From Litoditis marina (Eukaryota > Nematoda > Chromadorea > Rhabditida > Rhabditidae): a stretch of 64,000 nucleotides of DNA. Where the stretch lies: contig OZ038437.1 in the NCBI GenBank assembly GCA_964036275.1, positions 10,001,960 through 10,065,959 on the forward strand, written 5' to 3'. Positions 34,501-45,900 of this stretch are shown here, one piece after another (position 1 is the stretch's first letter; each line of letters begins with the position of its first letter). The notes beneath the pieces were generated by a model, which did not search any database, had not been told where the DNA came from, and saw nothing but the letters and a program-made list of their open reading frames with translations. Both the position numbers and the translations under genes were made by a program.

Positions 34501-37500
34501 CCATTTCAAAGGAGAGACATACACAGCGCGTAAATTTTGGACATAAACTGATATTGGCGGGGATCGAAATCGCGGCCAGCTGGACGGTAATACCGCGCCA
34601 CTGCCACTGCGCTAAATGGGCCAACCTTCGAAATACACTAGAAGGGAACATAATAGTAATAATTTATTATCCATGTAGAATTACATCAACAACAATTGAA
34701 AAATGGAACCTCCTTTCGATATTGGAGTTGATCAGGCATTACTAGCTAGTGATACGCGGTAGATTTACAATGCTTCAAGATAGTGAATTAAGAAAAAACA
34801 TAGGGTAGTTCAAACATTTTTCTAGAGATCTCTGGCTTTTCAAAATGTGTTATATACCAAACTGTCTTCTATTTATATATTTCTACCTCTATTAACTTTG
34901 CAGTGGCTTCGAAATAAAAGTTTTGGAATGATATAATTCATTCAAAAATGATACGCCAACACTACATAACAAACTTTATATTGAAAGCACAATGCGTTGG
35001 CAGATTTTCCAAAAAATGGTATTGATTGATGCCATCTGCGCGCCCCTGCTAACACTCGGTCAACTTATACCACCGTCTTTTCACCCGATTATCAGTGGTC
35101 CACGACTATATTAGTGTTAAATTATTTAGAACCAAAGTAATTGTTGGCATTAAGACTTTTGGATGTTATTATGAAAAAATGTGCTCACTGAGCATATATT
35201 TTCATAATGTGTGTTATTTACTCAATCCGAAAACTTTGCTGAATTTGTTTCCTAAATTCTATGAAGTTATTATGTAGACACATCTAGTTTTTAGCGGTTA
35301 GCGACTACACCTTCGATACATAATAACAATAATGGTCTGGTTCAAATCCCATAGGTTGCCGAGGTTTCTGTACTTCTATGGTCTGTATTTCAGTTGGAAA
35401 ACGAGAAAACCGGATTGGAGATAAAATTGGGTGATACGAAAGAAGAATTGGACCAAGTTACCGACAACTTCACGCGCTTGACGACTGAAATCAGAGCAAT
35501 GAAGGAAAAGTATGTGGAGGTTCGGGCGGAGGATGCTGCAGATCCCAAGAAAAAGGTAGATCATTATTATGAAAGTTGAAATTACACCATATTTGATTAA
35601 CTTTCTGCTCAGCCTCCTGTTGTTTAAATACTAGATCAAACTCGGAGAACAACCGGCTCTATCACCAGATATGTTCGGTTTCAGGTTCTAGCTCGATGAT
35701 TTCCAGCTTTGAGAATATTTATACTCTTAGTCAATTGCAAAGTCACGTGAAACATGTTAAACTTAGCAGAACTTGCAATGACAAAGTGCACGATTCCTCA
35801 TTAGAATGCGCTAACTTTACGTGACTGTTCAATTTACTTCTAGTATAAGCGTGTTTGATAGTTTTCCGGTCAATTAATTGCTTTGTGATCACACTTATTG
35901 GGTTAACATGTCGTTCAATACGAATGGTGATTAATTTGCTGATTTTGATTTCCGATCACAACAGCACTTGAGTTGAAAGTTTTTCCGATTTCTTAAGCGA
36001 TTTTCTGTTGCATTCATTCTAAAACGTTCAATATACGGAACGTTAGCTTCAGAAGTTTTGTCTAAGTTATTGAAAACGAATTCATTTTATCTAACCTCAT
36101 CTAGCACTACTTGTAACAGTCCTCAGTGGAACATACCAAACATCTGGTAATTGATCCGGTTGTGCTCCGAGTTATATTTGTCGCCATGGAAAGGCGGCGG
36201 ATACTCTATATCTCAGTTTTCGCTGTGTACGCACACATCTACTCGATTTGAAACCCGGACAGTTATGTGCTCAGTAGACGGATGTTGATTAGGTCCTATT
36301 CAACATACGTTTGGCACTCACTATATTATGATTTTTTTTCAAACACATTCTCTTCGAATTCTTAGGACATCGATGATGATGATGCCCCTGAGAAGAGCGA
36401 CGAGTGTCTTTTCGACTACGAAAACGAGAACTTCAAACAACAGTTCACGGAGTTACAAAAGGTTAGAATCCATTACAAAAAATGTGAAGATCTGACAACG
36501 TTGGAATCCCATTATGTAACGTTCTGTAGTGCAGTGTGGTAGAGATCTTGAACTGATACAAACTTTAAACATTCGAACTTCTTTTTCAGGTTGAAATCAC
36601 AATGAGGTATTTCAGTTCAGTAGCACTTGTAGTCAAATTACTGCGAACTCGCACTGAACTAGCATTTTGAATTTTCTTTGTAAAGTGATTGCTATAGCGT
36701 AAGAAGCCGTGTTCCTGACCTAAATTTCTCCAAACATGTGGTTTCACTGGGTTCTCTATCTTGCAAAGATAATATTTCATATAGCGAAATCCCTGTAGAC
36801 CAATGTACTTAAAATATGTGATTTTTATTATTTCAGAAAGCGTCCTACCTGAGTCAGAAGTGTTTTTCGACACGAAGCAGTAAGCTCATTGGTGAGGTTA
36901 CGCGAAGGCTTGTTCCCTCAACTGAAATTTCGGACACAGTGAGAGAAGAAGTTGTGAAAGTGCTGCAAAAAGGAAGTGCTGAGTTGAAGGTTCGTTTCAC
37001 TGAACGAATATCACTCACTCTGAAATATCTCTATACCTCTATTTACGCATTCGTGCTTTGTAAATTATATAGTTTTTATATACAGTTCTAGAGTAACCAA
37101 ATACTAAACGTGTACAACACACAACCAGAACGAGAAATTTTCCTCACACAATTGAGATTGCTGATTATAAGTGAAAGTTAAAGAGATCGAACTACAAATA
37201 TAGTAAATGAGTCCAACACGTATAGATTGAGTTTGACCTACTCAAACGACTCACATGTACTAATTTTCTATTCATTGATGAAATAGCTCACAGATGATGC
37301 ATATAGTTTAGGTGATTATTTCACGTTCACACGGCTTTGAAACCACGGAAAGTATGGTCCGAACATGAGACTTCTCATGAAATCGTGTACAAAAAAGGTT
37401 TGCTGGTTCAAAGTCAGACTTTTGCGGAGTTGCTCTATTTCGCTGTGTTTGTACCTCTCTGCGGTTCAAATGAGAATTACGGGTTGTTTGGAGATCAAAC

Positions 37501-37650
37501 TACAACCATGATTTGGTCATCCCCCATAACTTGCCACTTTTCATTTTGACCATTTTCCAGGGTGCACTGGAGGATCCTACGTATCTGGAAGCTCAGCTCC
37601 CCACAACTTCTTCGAATAAGAAAATCACAGACGCCAAACTATTGGATTGA
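31512..37650 (+). CDS. Gene A: coiled-coil protein, tandem family member, 10 exons
   Basis: Function unknown; I do not recognise the family. Exons: 31512-31562, 31796-31867, 32241-32402, 32619-32690, 33449-33535, 33816-33887, 35394-35555, 36366-36461, 36837-36989 and 37561-37650. All are multiples of three and in phase 0, giving 338 codons plus stop. The middle is rich in Glu, Lys and Leu with heptad-like spacing (LENEKTGLERELGDTKEAL), so a coiled coil is likely. Exons 3 and 7 are duplicates of one 162-nt exon. The C-terminal part is conserved in all copies: an acidic SDECLFDYE, then SQKCFSTR...LIGEVTRR, then a 90-nt last exon ending DAKLLD. There is no signal peptide or membrane segment, so it is presumably cytosolic. 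Genes B and C follow on the same strand. The TAK1-like kinase lies 1.5 kb upstream; a scaffold or adaptor role is speculation. Confidence 0.75.
32811..32825 (+). repeat. G15 tract in an intron of gene A
   Basis: Uninterrupted run of 15 G between exons 4 and 5. Confidence 0.95.
33197..33433. mobile_element. MITE ending 15 bp before exon 5 of gene A
   Basis: Starts TATAGTTCACACATTTCCCA and ends gggaaatgtgagcactATA, with inner gcttgccaatgaa/cacgctgccaacg. It abuts the 3' splice site of exon 33449, so it supplies sequence close to the branch region. Confidence 0.65.
34541..34625 (-). mobile_element. tRNA-derived SINE-like remnant
   Basis: On the minus strand there is an A-box-like ttagcgcagtggcagtgg and a B-box-like gatttcgatcccc about 30 bp downstream. 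No intact cloverleaf. It lies only in the left copy of the duplication and was therefore inserted after it, or lost from the other copy. Confidence 0.45.
35720..35847 (+). mobile_element. CACGTG-type MITE (family S)
   Basis: 128 bp, TATACTCTTAGTCAATTGC...CTTCTAGTATA, containing gtcacgtgaaacatg. Confidence 0.7.
36175..36265 (+). mobile_element. Family R fragment
   Basis: Only the left half remains (gtcgccatggaaaggcgg through gtgtacgcacacatct). The tRNA-like part is missing. Confidence 0.5.
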
Positions 37651-38586
37651 ATAGTTTTTCTTATGTGTCATTTGGATATTCAATTTTTTTCTATTTTTCT
37701 CATTACATACTGTAAGCAGGTTATTTCACTGGGTGTTGTCTAACAGTTGTACTTATGATGATGTCTACATGTCGGGATATTCTAATGAACGATGTTCATA
37801 CTAAATTTGTTTTACCGAATTGAGAAGAATGCAACCAGTTCATGAAAATCATGTCGAGAACATTTGAAAAATCACCAATCCCATCACTGAACAGAGCTCT
37901 CGCTACAATTCGTAGCGGACATATTGAGCACTCTCATTCCATGCGAAACTTTGCACAACTGAGTACACGGTGTTTTGAACAAAACTTTAGGCACAATGTC
38001 AGTGATTTTCAGTGTGAATAAAATATGAAACCAACAATATAATGTAAAGTTTGCTAGACATATTGTGTTCAAAACGACTTATGACTTCGACGGCAGCAAT
38101 TCTCACATTTACGAAAAAAGTGTTTTACAAGATCACATAAACTGTACTGCATGAAGTGTGTGTTATTAGTGTTATAATTATTTAGAACAAAAATAATTGT
38201 TGGCATTACTGGATGTTATTATGAAAAAATTTTGGATGTTATTATGAAAAAATGTGCTCACTGAGCATATATTTTCATAATGTGTGTTATTAACTGAACC
38301 AGAAAACTTTGCTGATTTTGTTCCCTGAATTCATGAAGTTATTATGTAGACACATCAAGTTATTTTCGATTTCCCAAACGATTTTCTGTTGCATTCATTG
38401 TAAAACGTTCAATAAACGGAAAGTTAGCCTCAGACAATTGTCTTAGTTATTAAGAACAATTCATCACATCTAACTACATTTAACCCTGCTTGTTATACAG
38501 ACTTAGTTATACATTTCAGCAATGGGTTATTATACGTGATGCAAGTTATTATGCATTTTTCAAACACATTTTCTTCGAATTTTAAG

Positions 38587-39874
38587 GACATCGATGATAA
38601 TGCTACTGAGGAGAGCGACGAGTATCTTTTTGACTACGAATACCAAAACTTCAAACAACAGTTCACGAAGTTACAAAAGGTTAGAATCTATTACAAAAAA
38701 TGTGAAGATCTGACAACGTTGGAATCCCATTATGTAACGTTCTGTAGTGCTATGTGGTAGAGATCTAAAACTGATACAAACTTTAAACATTCGAACTTCT
38801 TTTTCAGGTTGAAATCACGATGAGGTATTTTAGGTTAGTAGCCCTAATAGTCAAACTACTGCGAACTCGCACGGAACTAGCATTTCAAAACTTCTTTGTT
38901 AAGTAATTGCTATAGCGTGAGAAGCCGTGTTTCTGACCTAAATTTCTCCAAACATGTGGTTTCACTGGGTTCTCTATCTTGCAAAGACAATATTTTATAT
39001 AGCGAAATCTCTGTAGACCAATGTACTAAGAATATGTGATTTTTATTATTTCAGAAAGCGTCCTACCTGAGTCAGAAGTGTTTTTCGACACGAAGCAGTA
39101 AGCTCATCGGTGAGGTTACGCGAAGGCTTGTTCCCTCAACTGAAATTTCGGACACAGTGAGAGAAGAAGTTGTGAAAGTGCTGCAAAAAGGAAGTGCTGA
39201 GTTGAAGGTTCGTTTCACTGAACGAATATCACTCACTCTGAAATATCTCTATACCTCTATTTACGCATTCGTGCTTTGTAAATTATATAGTTTTTATATA
39301 CAGTTCTAGAATAACCAAATACTAAACGTGTACAACACACAACCAGAACGAGAAATTTTCCTCACACAATTGAGATTGCTGATTATAAGTGAAAGTTAAA
39401 GAGATCGAACTACAAATATAGTAAATGAGTCCAACACGTATAGATTGAGTTTGACCTACTCAAACGACTCACATGTACTAGTTTTCTATTCATTGATGAA
39501 ATAGCTCACAGATGATGCATATAGTTTAGGTGATTATTTCACGTTCACACGGCTTTGAAACCACGGAAAGTATGGTCCGAACATGAGACTTCTCATAAAA
39601 ACGTTCACATTAGCTTTTTCAAGATCAGATTTCCACGATGTCGCTCTATTTCGCTGTGTTTGTAGTTGGAAATCGCTGATTTTCGGTCGAAAAACGATGT
39701 GTTTGGAGATCAAACTACAACTATGATTTGGTCATCCCCATAACTTGCCACTCTCCATTTTGACGACAAGCATCTATTTTCCAGGGTGCATTAGATGATC
39801 TTACCTCACTGGAAGCTCAGCTCCCCACAACTTCTTCGAATAAGAAAATCACTGACGCCAAACTATTGGATTGA
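38587..39874 (+). pseudogene. Duplicated 3' exons of gene A (alternative ends or gene fragment)
   Basis: Three exons, 38587-38679, 39055-39207 and 39785-39874, equivalent to the last three exons of gene A, all open and in phase 0. The 153-nt exon differs from its twin by one synonymous change (ATT to ATC). The first exon lost one Asp codon and reads SDEYLFDYE, replacing the conserved Cys; its acceptor reads TTTTAAG instead of TTCTTAG. No upstream exons of its own are visible. It could serve as an alternative 3' end of gene A, since phases allow splicing from any gene A exon, or be a non-expressed fragment. Confidence 0.7.
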
Positions 39875-42800
39875 ATAGTTTTTGTTATGATGGCATCCTG
39901 TTTGACATATGGATCGGTAATTGCCCGAAAAGTCAAGGTAACTAATGTTTGTAATAGACAATCTTTTTGCACAGTGCAAATAAATTTATCTCTCACACTC
40001 TTCCCTCTTTTCATTCCTCTCATCTTTGGACTTTTTTCTTTTATATATTACTAAAGTAGCCTGATATCACCAGTCACCAGTATATTAGTTATAGTTGAGC
40101 TTGTTTACACGAGCAACGTGGTTTTGTATAGTAGTTTCAACTTCCTAGTTTTCTTATAATTTAATGTGTCATTTGGATAATCAATTTTTTTCTATTCCTC
40201 TCATTAATTATTGGAAGCAGGTCATTTCACTGGGTGTTGTCTAGCAATTGTATTGATAATGATGTTTACATGTCGGGATATTCCAATGAACGATGTTCAT
40301 ACTAAATATGTTTTACCAAACTGAGAACAATGCAACCAGTTCATGAAAATCATGTCGAGAACATTTGAAAAATCACGAATTCCATCACTGAACAGAGCTC
40401 TCGCTACAATTCGTTTCGGAAATATTACGCACTTTCACTCATGCGAACATTTGCACAACTGAGTACGCGGCGTTTTCAACTATTGGAACAACTTTATAAG
40501 TGAACATTTGTGTTAGCTTAACCGGTAGGGTTACATAGGTCTGGTGTGGATGCGCAGAACATAATTTGCGTAACAGTCATTTACTGTACATACATGCGGG
40601 AGAACCAAGAGATTTGTTGTCGTCTTGAGTAGTGTAACGATAAGGTTCCCTCTTAACCTTACGTCTTTAGATGACAGAATAGAACAAACATTATACGATA
40701 GTAATGGTCATGCAACCGGCCAGTTCTCAGGACATGAGTCGTTGCTTTACTGTAACACAACGTTGCATACAGGAATTGTTGCAATACTGTTCTGTTCTGT
40801 TCAGTACAGTGTTTACAGTAATTTTCCAATCTCATTGAGAGAATGAAATACAGTTATTTTCCAGCGATACAGTTATTAACCGAACATACACGAGCGTGAC
40901 AAATAAATACAGTACTGCAACAAATGTGCCGTTTGACCGAAATTGTTTGGTTCCTGAACTGTTCCGACTAATGCGATTTTCGTAAAAATACAGAGCGTGT
41001 TCTAAGTTGGGCTGCCGGGGGAGAATGCGATACCACATCAATCAGGATGACCCCTCGCAGAGGGGCAGCGCCTCATAATATGCCTAGTTACAATATCGAT
41101 CTCGGGAATCATACTATACCATGACAGTAGAATAATTCTGCATTTTTATGTTTAGTTAAAAGTTGATCGATGAGTTTTTCCCCACTTCCACATGTGTGCA
41201 CTTTTTTTTGTGATTTTTCTAAAACTAGCACGAACTTCATACATTCGACTGATAAAAACATGATTTATCCAAGTATAACAGTCACATATAACTACGTTTT
41301 GCTAGATCAAGACGTATCAGCCCAATTAATTTAAAAAATTGCCAAATGAATAATTTTAGACAAACAATACGATACATAATTCCGCCGCTTAGTGTCTAAC
41401 AAGAAGAAAAAATCATAATTTTGAGGCCGAAATTCCCCGGTACGCGTTGAAATAACAATACATTTCAACAATATGAACTGAGTAAATAAACATCAGAATC
41501 CAAAAACCATGATCTTCCAATGTGTTCTAAATTGAAACAAAGATCTTCGCGTTTGAATATGTCGTTGTATTGTATCACGTTTCTATTTACTCATCTGTCT
41601 ACTGCAGAGTATTTATTGACATGTTATTAAACAGAGAAACTAATGAAAAAAGTTGAATTGCATCGATTTCTAAAAACCTCGTAGAAATGGAGTTGAAATT
41701 CCGACAATTTCAGTCTGAATTCACTTTGAATTTGATGACAAAGTTCAATGAGAGCATTATAACACACTTCGAAACTTTTTCGATTCAAATGAATAACAAT
41801 GCTCTGACATAACTTTTCGTTTCCAGAATACTTGACCGCATCGATTATAAAACACAAAATTATCGACTATTCCAATTGCTTTTGTTTTTGTGCGGGTCAT
41901 AATATGACTCGATGCTGTTATTACTTATTGGCTATATTGCTTTTCTCATGAGATAATTGTTTCGTTAGGGTCAGGCAATAGGCAGGCCTCATTGACCCAC
42001 TCTTGCATCACACTGCGCTGTTATGCACTCGACTGTAGTTCTCTTCCTACCCAATGAGACTTTGGTGACGTGCCAATGAAATTTCCAGGCGTTTCCTCAC
42101 CATGTTAAAATTTGCGAGAAAGTTCAAATGTTTTGTGAGGAATTGTATTCATTTCCCCCCACAGTTACTTACTTAGTTACTCAGTTCTCCCGTGCCTCAG
42201 GGAGCGGTTGCTTTTCTGCGGGACCCAATTATAAGAACACGGTTTCTTCGAGAAATCTTGCTCCAAACTTCCATATACTGTCAAGGTCTTCGTGGGTATT
42301 AATGTAACAAATTCAATGGTTAATCATGTGAAGGTGAAATAAAGTATTGGAAAGCAATTTAAATAGTAGTGAGTAGAACATTTAAAGTTGGAATATAATA
42401 GAAGCGGACGGATATTTTATCCCCAGAACTATATCTCCATAATCCGGAGTTTTAAGAACTACATCTAAACTACGTTTCGCTCTCTCCCAGCTACCCTAGT
42501 TCTATCTCAATTTTGTTGAAGAAATAAATGTATACACGTAAACTGCCCAGTTCACACAATTGACTGTTTTCGGCAAAATGTTGAGATGTGTTTTTCTCGT
42601 GGAAGATCATCAACTTGTTTGGTAAAGATGTACTTACCAATTAAAATATTCATTGCGTTACACGCTGTAATCGTTTCTTAGAGTATTCTTTATCCGATAT
42701 GAATCTCCGAAGTAATATTCTCTATCAAATCTATGTTGCGGTTCACCAGTTTGAATTGTTAGTTTATCATTTGAAAGAAACGATAATCAACGCTCTCTTA

Positions 42801-42923
42801 CCAACATAGATTATGGTTCTGTCACACGCTTCTCCAACACGACAGTTATTGATAAACTTTATGGTTCTGATAGCTAAATATACATGTATGAGTTGTTAAC
42901 TAATTTGGTAATTCAGGTTTCGC
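39875..42923. other. Intergenic region between the gene A tail and gene B
   Basis: Holds the rest of the duplication block (to about 40440), AT-rich unique sequence, a dispersed repeat at 41890-42005 shared with 30715-30800 and 50405-50510, and the promoter-proximal region of gene B. A 76-codon minus-strand ORF at 41627-41857 has no recognisable domain or clear splice context; I do not call it a gene. Confidence 0.5.
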
Positions 42924-45900
42924 ATGCCTAGAAAGTATCACCACGTTCTCGAGGGGGGGGGGGGGGAGTACTATTACTGCGCGGAACAGGTGAGTGAAGA
43001 TAGAGATCCTGTAGTTCAATTTCTCTCTCAAATTTCTCATTCACGTTTTCAAACTGGATTGGGCCTATTAATAGAAATTAAACCTCAGCCACAAAGCCGA
43101 GCATCTCAGGAAAACGTTTTAACCTTGCAAAGAAAAGTTTAGGGATTTGGCCGCATTCAACTGCGAATTTGCTAGAGTTGGACTGTAATCATATTTATCT
43201 GTCTATTTTATAAGCAGGAAGACCTCAACGATAAAATTGAATTCCTGAAGTACTTGCTAAACGAGAAAGACCGCGAGAAGTGGAAGGTAATTCCTGTTTA
43301 CAAGTTTGTTTTCAAATTGACACTATTCTGCTCCGTTTAACGGTTTACTGACGCTTATCAGTACAAGTCTCAGTTTTTAAACCGCCTCCGTGAGAAGTGT
43401 TCGAACAATTTATAGTAAGAAGAAAATAAAACAAGTTAGCCACTTTTGGAAACTAAACTTTTCGCATAGTCTGCGCATGTAGACTGTCGAGGATCACAAG
43501 TAAATGGAGCACACTATCTATATACTCTGTTTATACTCTGAATCACTCATTCACATAACCCTCTACAATCGTTCAAGTCTGTTTTATTATGGGAGCACAA
43601 AGATTTGTTTCAAGAATATGACAGTAGTTGATCGTAACAAGTATATGGAACAAAATATGTCATTTTGGAGGTTTTTCGACAACATTCTCATGTCAAAATA
43701 CGGTCTGAAACCTTGAGGATGCTATCGTGAAGCGTTTCAAGCGTGTATGACACTATATGTATCTTACAGCGCATATTGCGAGGGTTTACCATACTATTCT
43801 AATTTGATCCGACAAAACCAGAGTTCGTCTGATTTCCCGTGAACGCGTGAACAATAATCATGTTCAGGATTGGACGGGAATCTCACGTCAGAAAAGCTGT
43901 TAAAGTTTTGTGTTATACTTGTGATTTACAGTTGGACTGCGATAAATCTGATGTGGAACAAAAATTAAGGAATAGAGAGCAAGAGTTGACGCAAGCTACT
44001 GAAAATCTGGCTAAAGTGAACAGCGAAGTGAGTCGAACGAAAATGTAACCTTTTCATGCAAAACTCTAAGAATATAGCTGTAACTGATATATTGTAATAA
44101 AAGCTCGAAAGTCGGTTTGTCTATCTCTCTTTTTCTCTGACAAAATTGCTCTATACTGTTAGTCAATTGCACAGTCACGTAAAACATGTTGAACATAGCA
44201 GAACTCAGAAACAAACGTGTTATAACCAAGTGAACGAACCCTCATCAGTATGCTAACTGTACGTGACTATTCAATTCACTTCTAGTATACTGACTCAAAC
44301 GTCGTTTCTGCAACTTCTCTCCCTGCATACAAAACTCTCACTATTGAATGGCCCACCATGATCAATCTATGGAAATGTTTAGCTCAAAATTCTTGGTTTT
44401 CAAGTTTCGATACAAAAATACGAATTAGGAGTTCCGAGTTTCACTTTTAGATTTTCATACATTACGCATTGTCTTGGGAATGTAGCAAATTCATGTGATG
44501 AGTCGATTACACTGCTGAAGTATCCGTTTATAGAAATCGCAGCTAGAAATCGAAAATTGTGATTTGAGGGAGGGCAAGACTAGCAAGTGTGTCGAGTGCC
44601 AGCAACAAAAGGAGCAGGTGAATAATATTCAAACAAAACATCTCAAACTGTCCATAATATATCTCTCAACTGTTCATTCATAATTATGGTTTACATCAAG
44701 GCCCATAACAAGTTTGTGCAAATATCCGTTTCAGAAAAACGAGAAAGAGCCAAATAAAGAGTGACTCTCACTTCATATGATTTGATAATAGTCAAAACAT
44801 GAACGTGACCCCCTACCACGGTGTAGGCTCCCCTCTAACATAAGATCATCGCAATGTGAGCGGTAAGCGGCAAGCATAGTTATTCTTTGCCAGCGGGAAA
44901 AATGTCGGATGAGATTGGTACGAGAGATATCGACTGTGATGTGTTCACATTAATCGACTACCTATTTCGCACACATTCCTTGTATGTTAAGTTCATAGAG
45001 AATAAGCGTCATTTGAAACAGAAATTGTTACTAACATATGATTGCAGGGCACTACTGAGCAAACGGCACAACTCAGAGTCACAGACAATGAGAAGTTCCC
45101 TGAAGCGGATCATAATGAGGTGAAATCCAGTTATAGGAACCCGGAAATGCTCGAAACTAACAATCGTTTCCAAACCGGAAAAAGCAGTTCGAACTCCCAG
45201 CTGAAAATATCTCAACTAGTTCATTTAAAGGAGCAACATGGTTTCTCGTAAAGCTGCTGTATCCTACTTTTGATTGGACGCGTTGCTTGTCGCGCGACAT
45301 TGTCATGTGAAAGTCACGTTGACTGATCAGACTAATATACGAGTTATTTGTGCTCTCTAATCTCGATACAGTTGAAAGCAGCCCGATACGAAACTTTTTC
45401 TCAAGTTGTGTTCCGGTCTCCTCTAATTTCCGGTCAACAAAGATGATAGTTTCAAGATTATGAATTGTGAGTATTCTGGAAAAGACGAACTCACACTTCC
45501 CTTCTTGTATACTCTGTGTCGGGAATCAAACCGACGACTGAGAGTCGTCTTTGTGGCTTAGAAAAATTCACGTTTTGAGAGCCGATAAATCACTGAATTT
45601 GAACATTTCCACGGCAGAAGTGTTGTGTAAAAATTGGACCGAAGTCGAATTCTATCACCTAGACCTAGTTCAGTTTTTTTTAACGTGAAGAGTTTCTCTC
45701 GCAGTTGCTCGCATAACAACTAACTGAACTAGTTTACCATTTAAAATTCACGGGTCAGTGTAACTCAGAGCTGTTGTACTTGAACACAAGTTTGAATGGA
45801 AAGAAAAATGTTCATTTTTTTTACAGGAAGATAAACTGACCTACAAGCAACAATATGAGTTTTCTGAACGATATTGCGGAGAACTCCAATTGAAGGTTAT

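Larger units (their letters stand above)
34310..37989 (+). repeat. Left copy of the gene A 3'-end duplication
   Basis: Direct duplicate of 37990-40440. Matching landmarks: the gtgttttacaagatcac segment (34447 and 38122), exons at 36366/38587, 36837/39055 and 37561/39785, and the agagctctcgctacaatt segment near 37895/40397. The left copy alone has 34490-35100 (including a tRNA-like remnant) and 35285-35980 (including the second 162-nt exon). Confidence 0.85.

Noticed and set aside
41627..41857. 76-codon minus-strand ORF as a gene
   Set aside because: No domain, no paired splice sites or neighbouring exons found, and it lies in AT-rich intergenic DNA.
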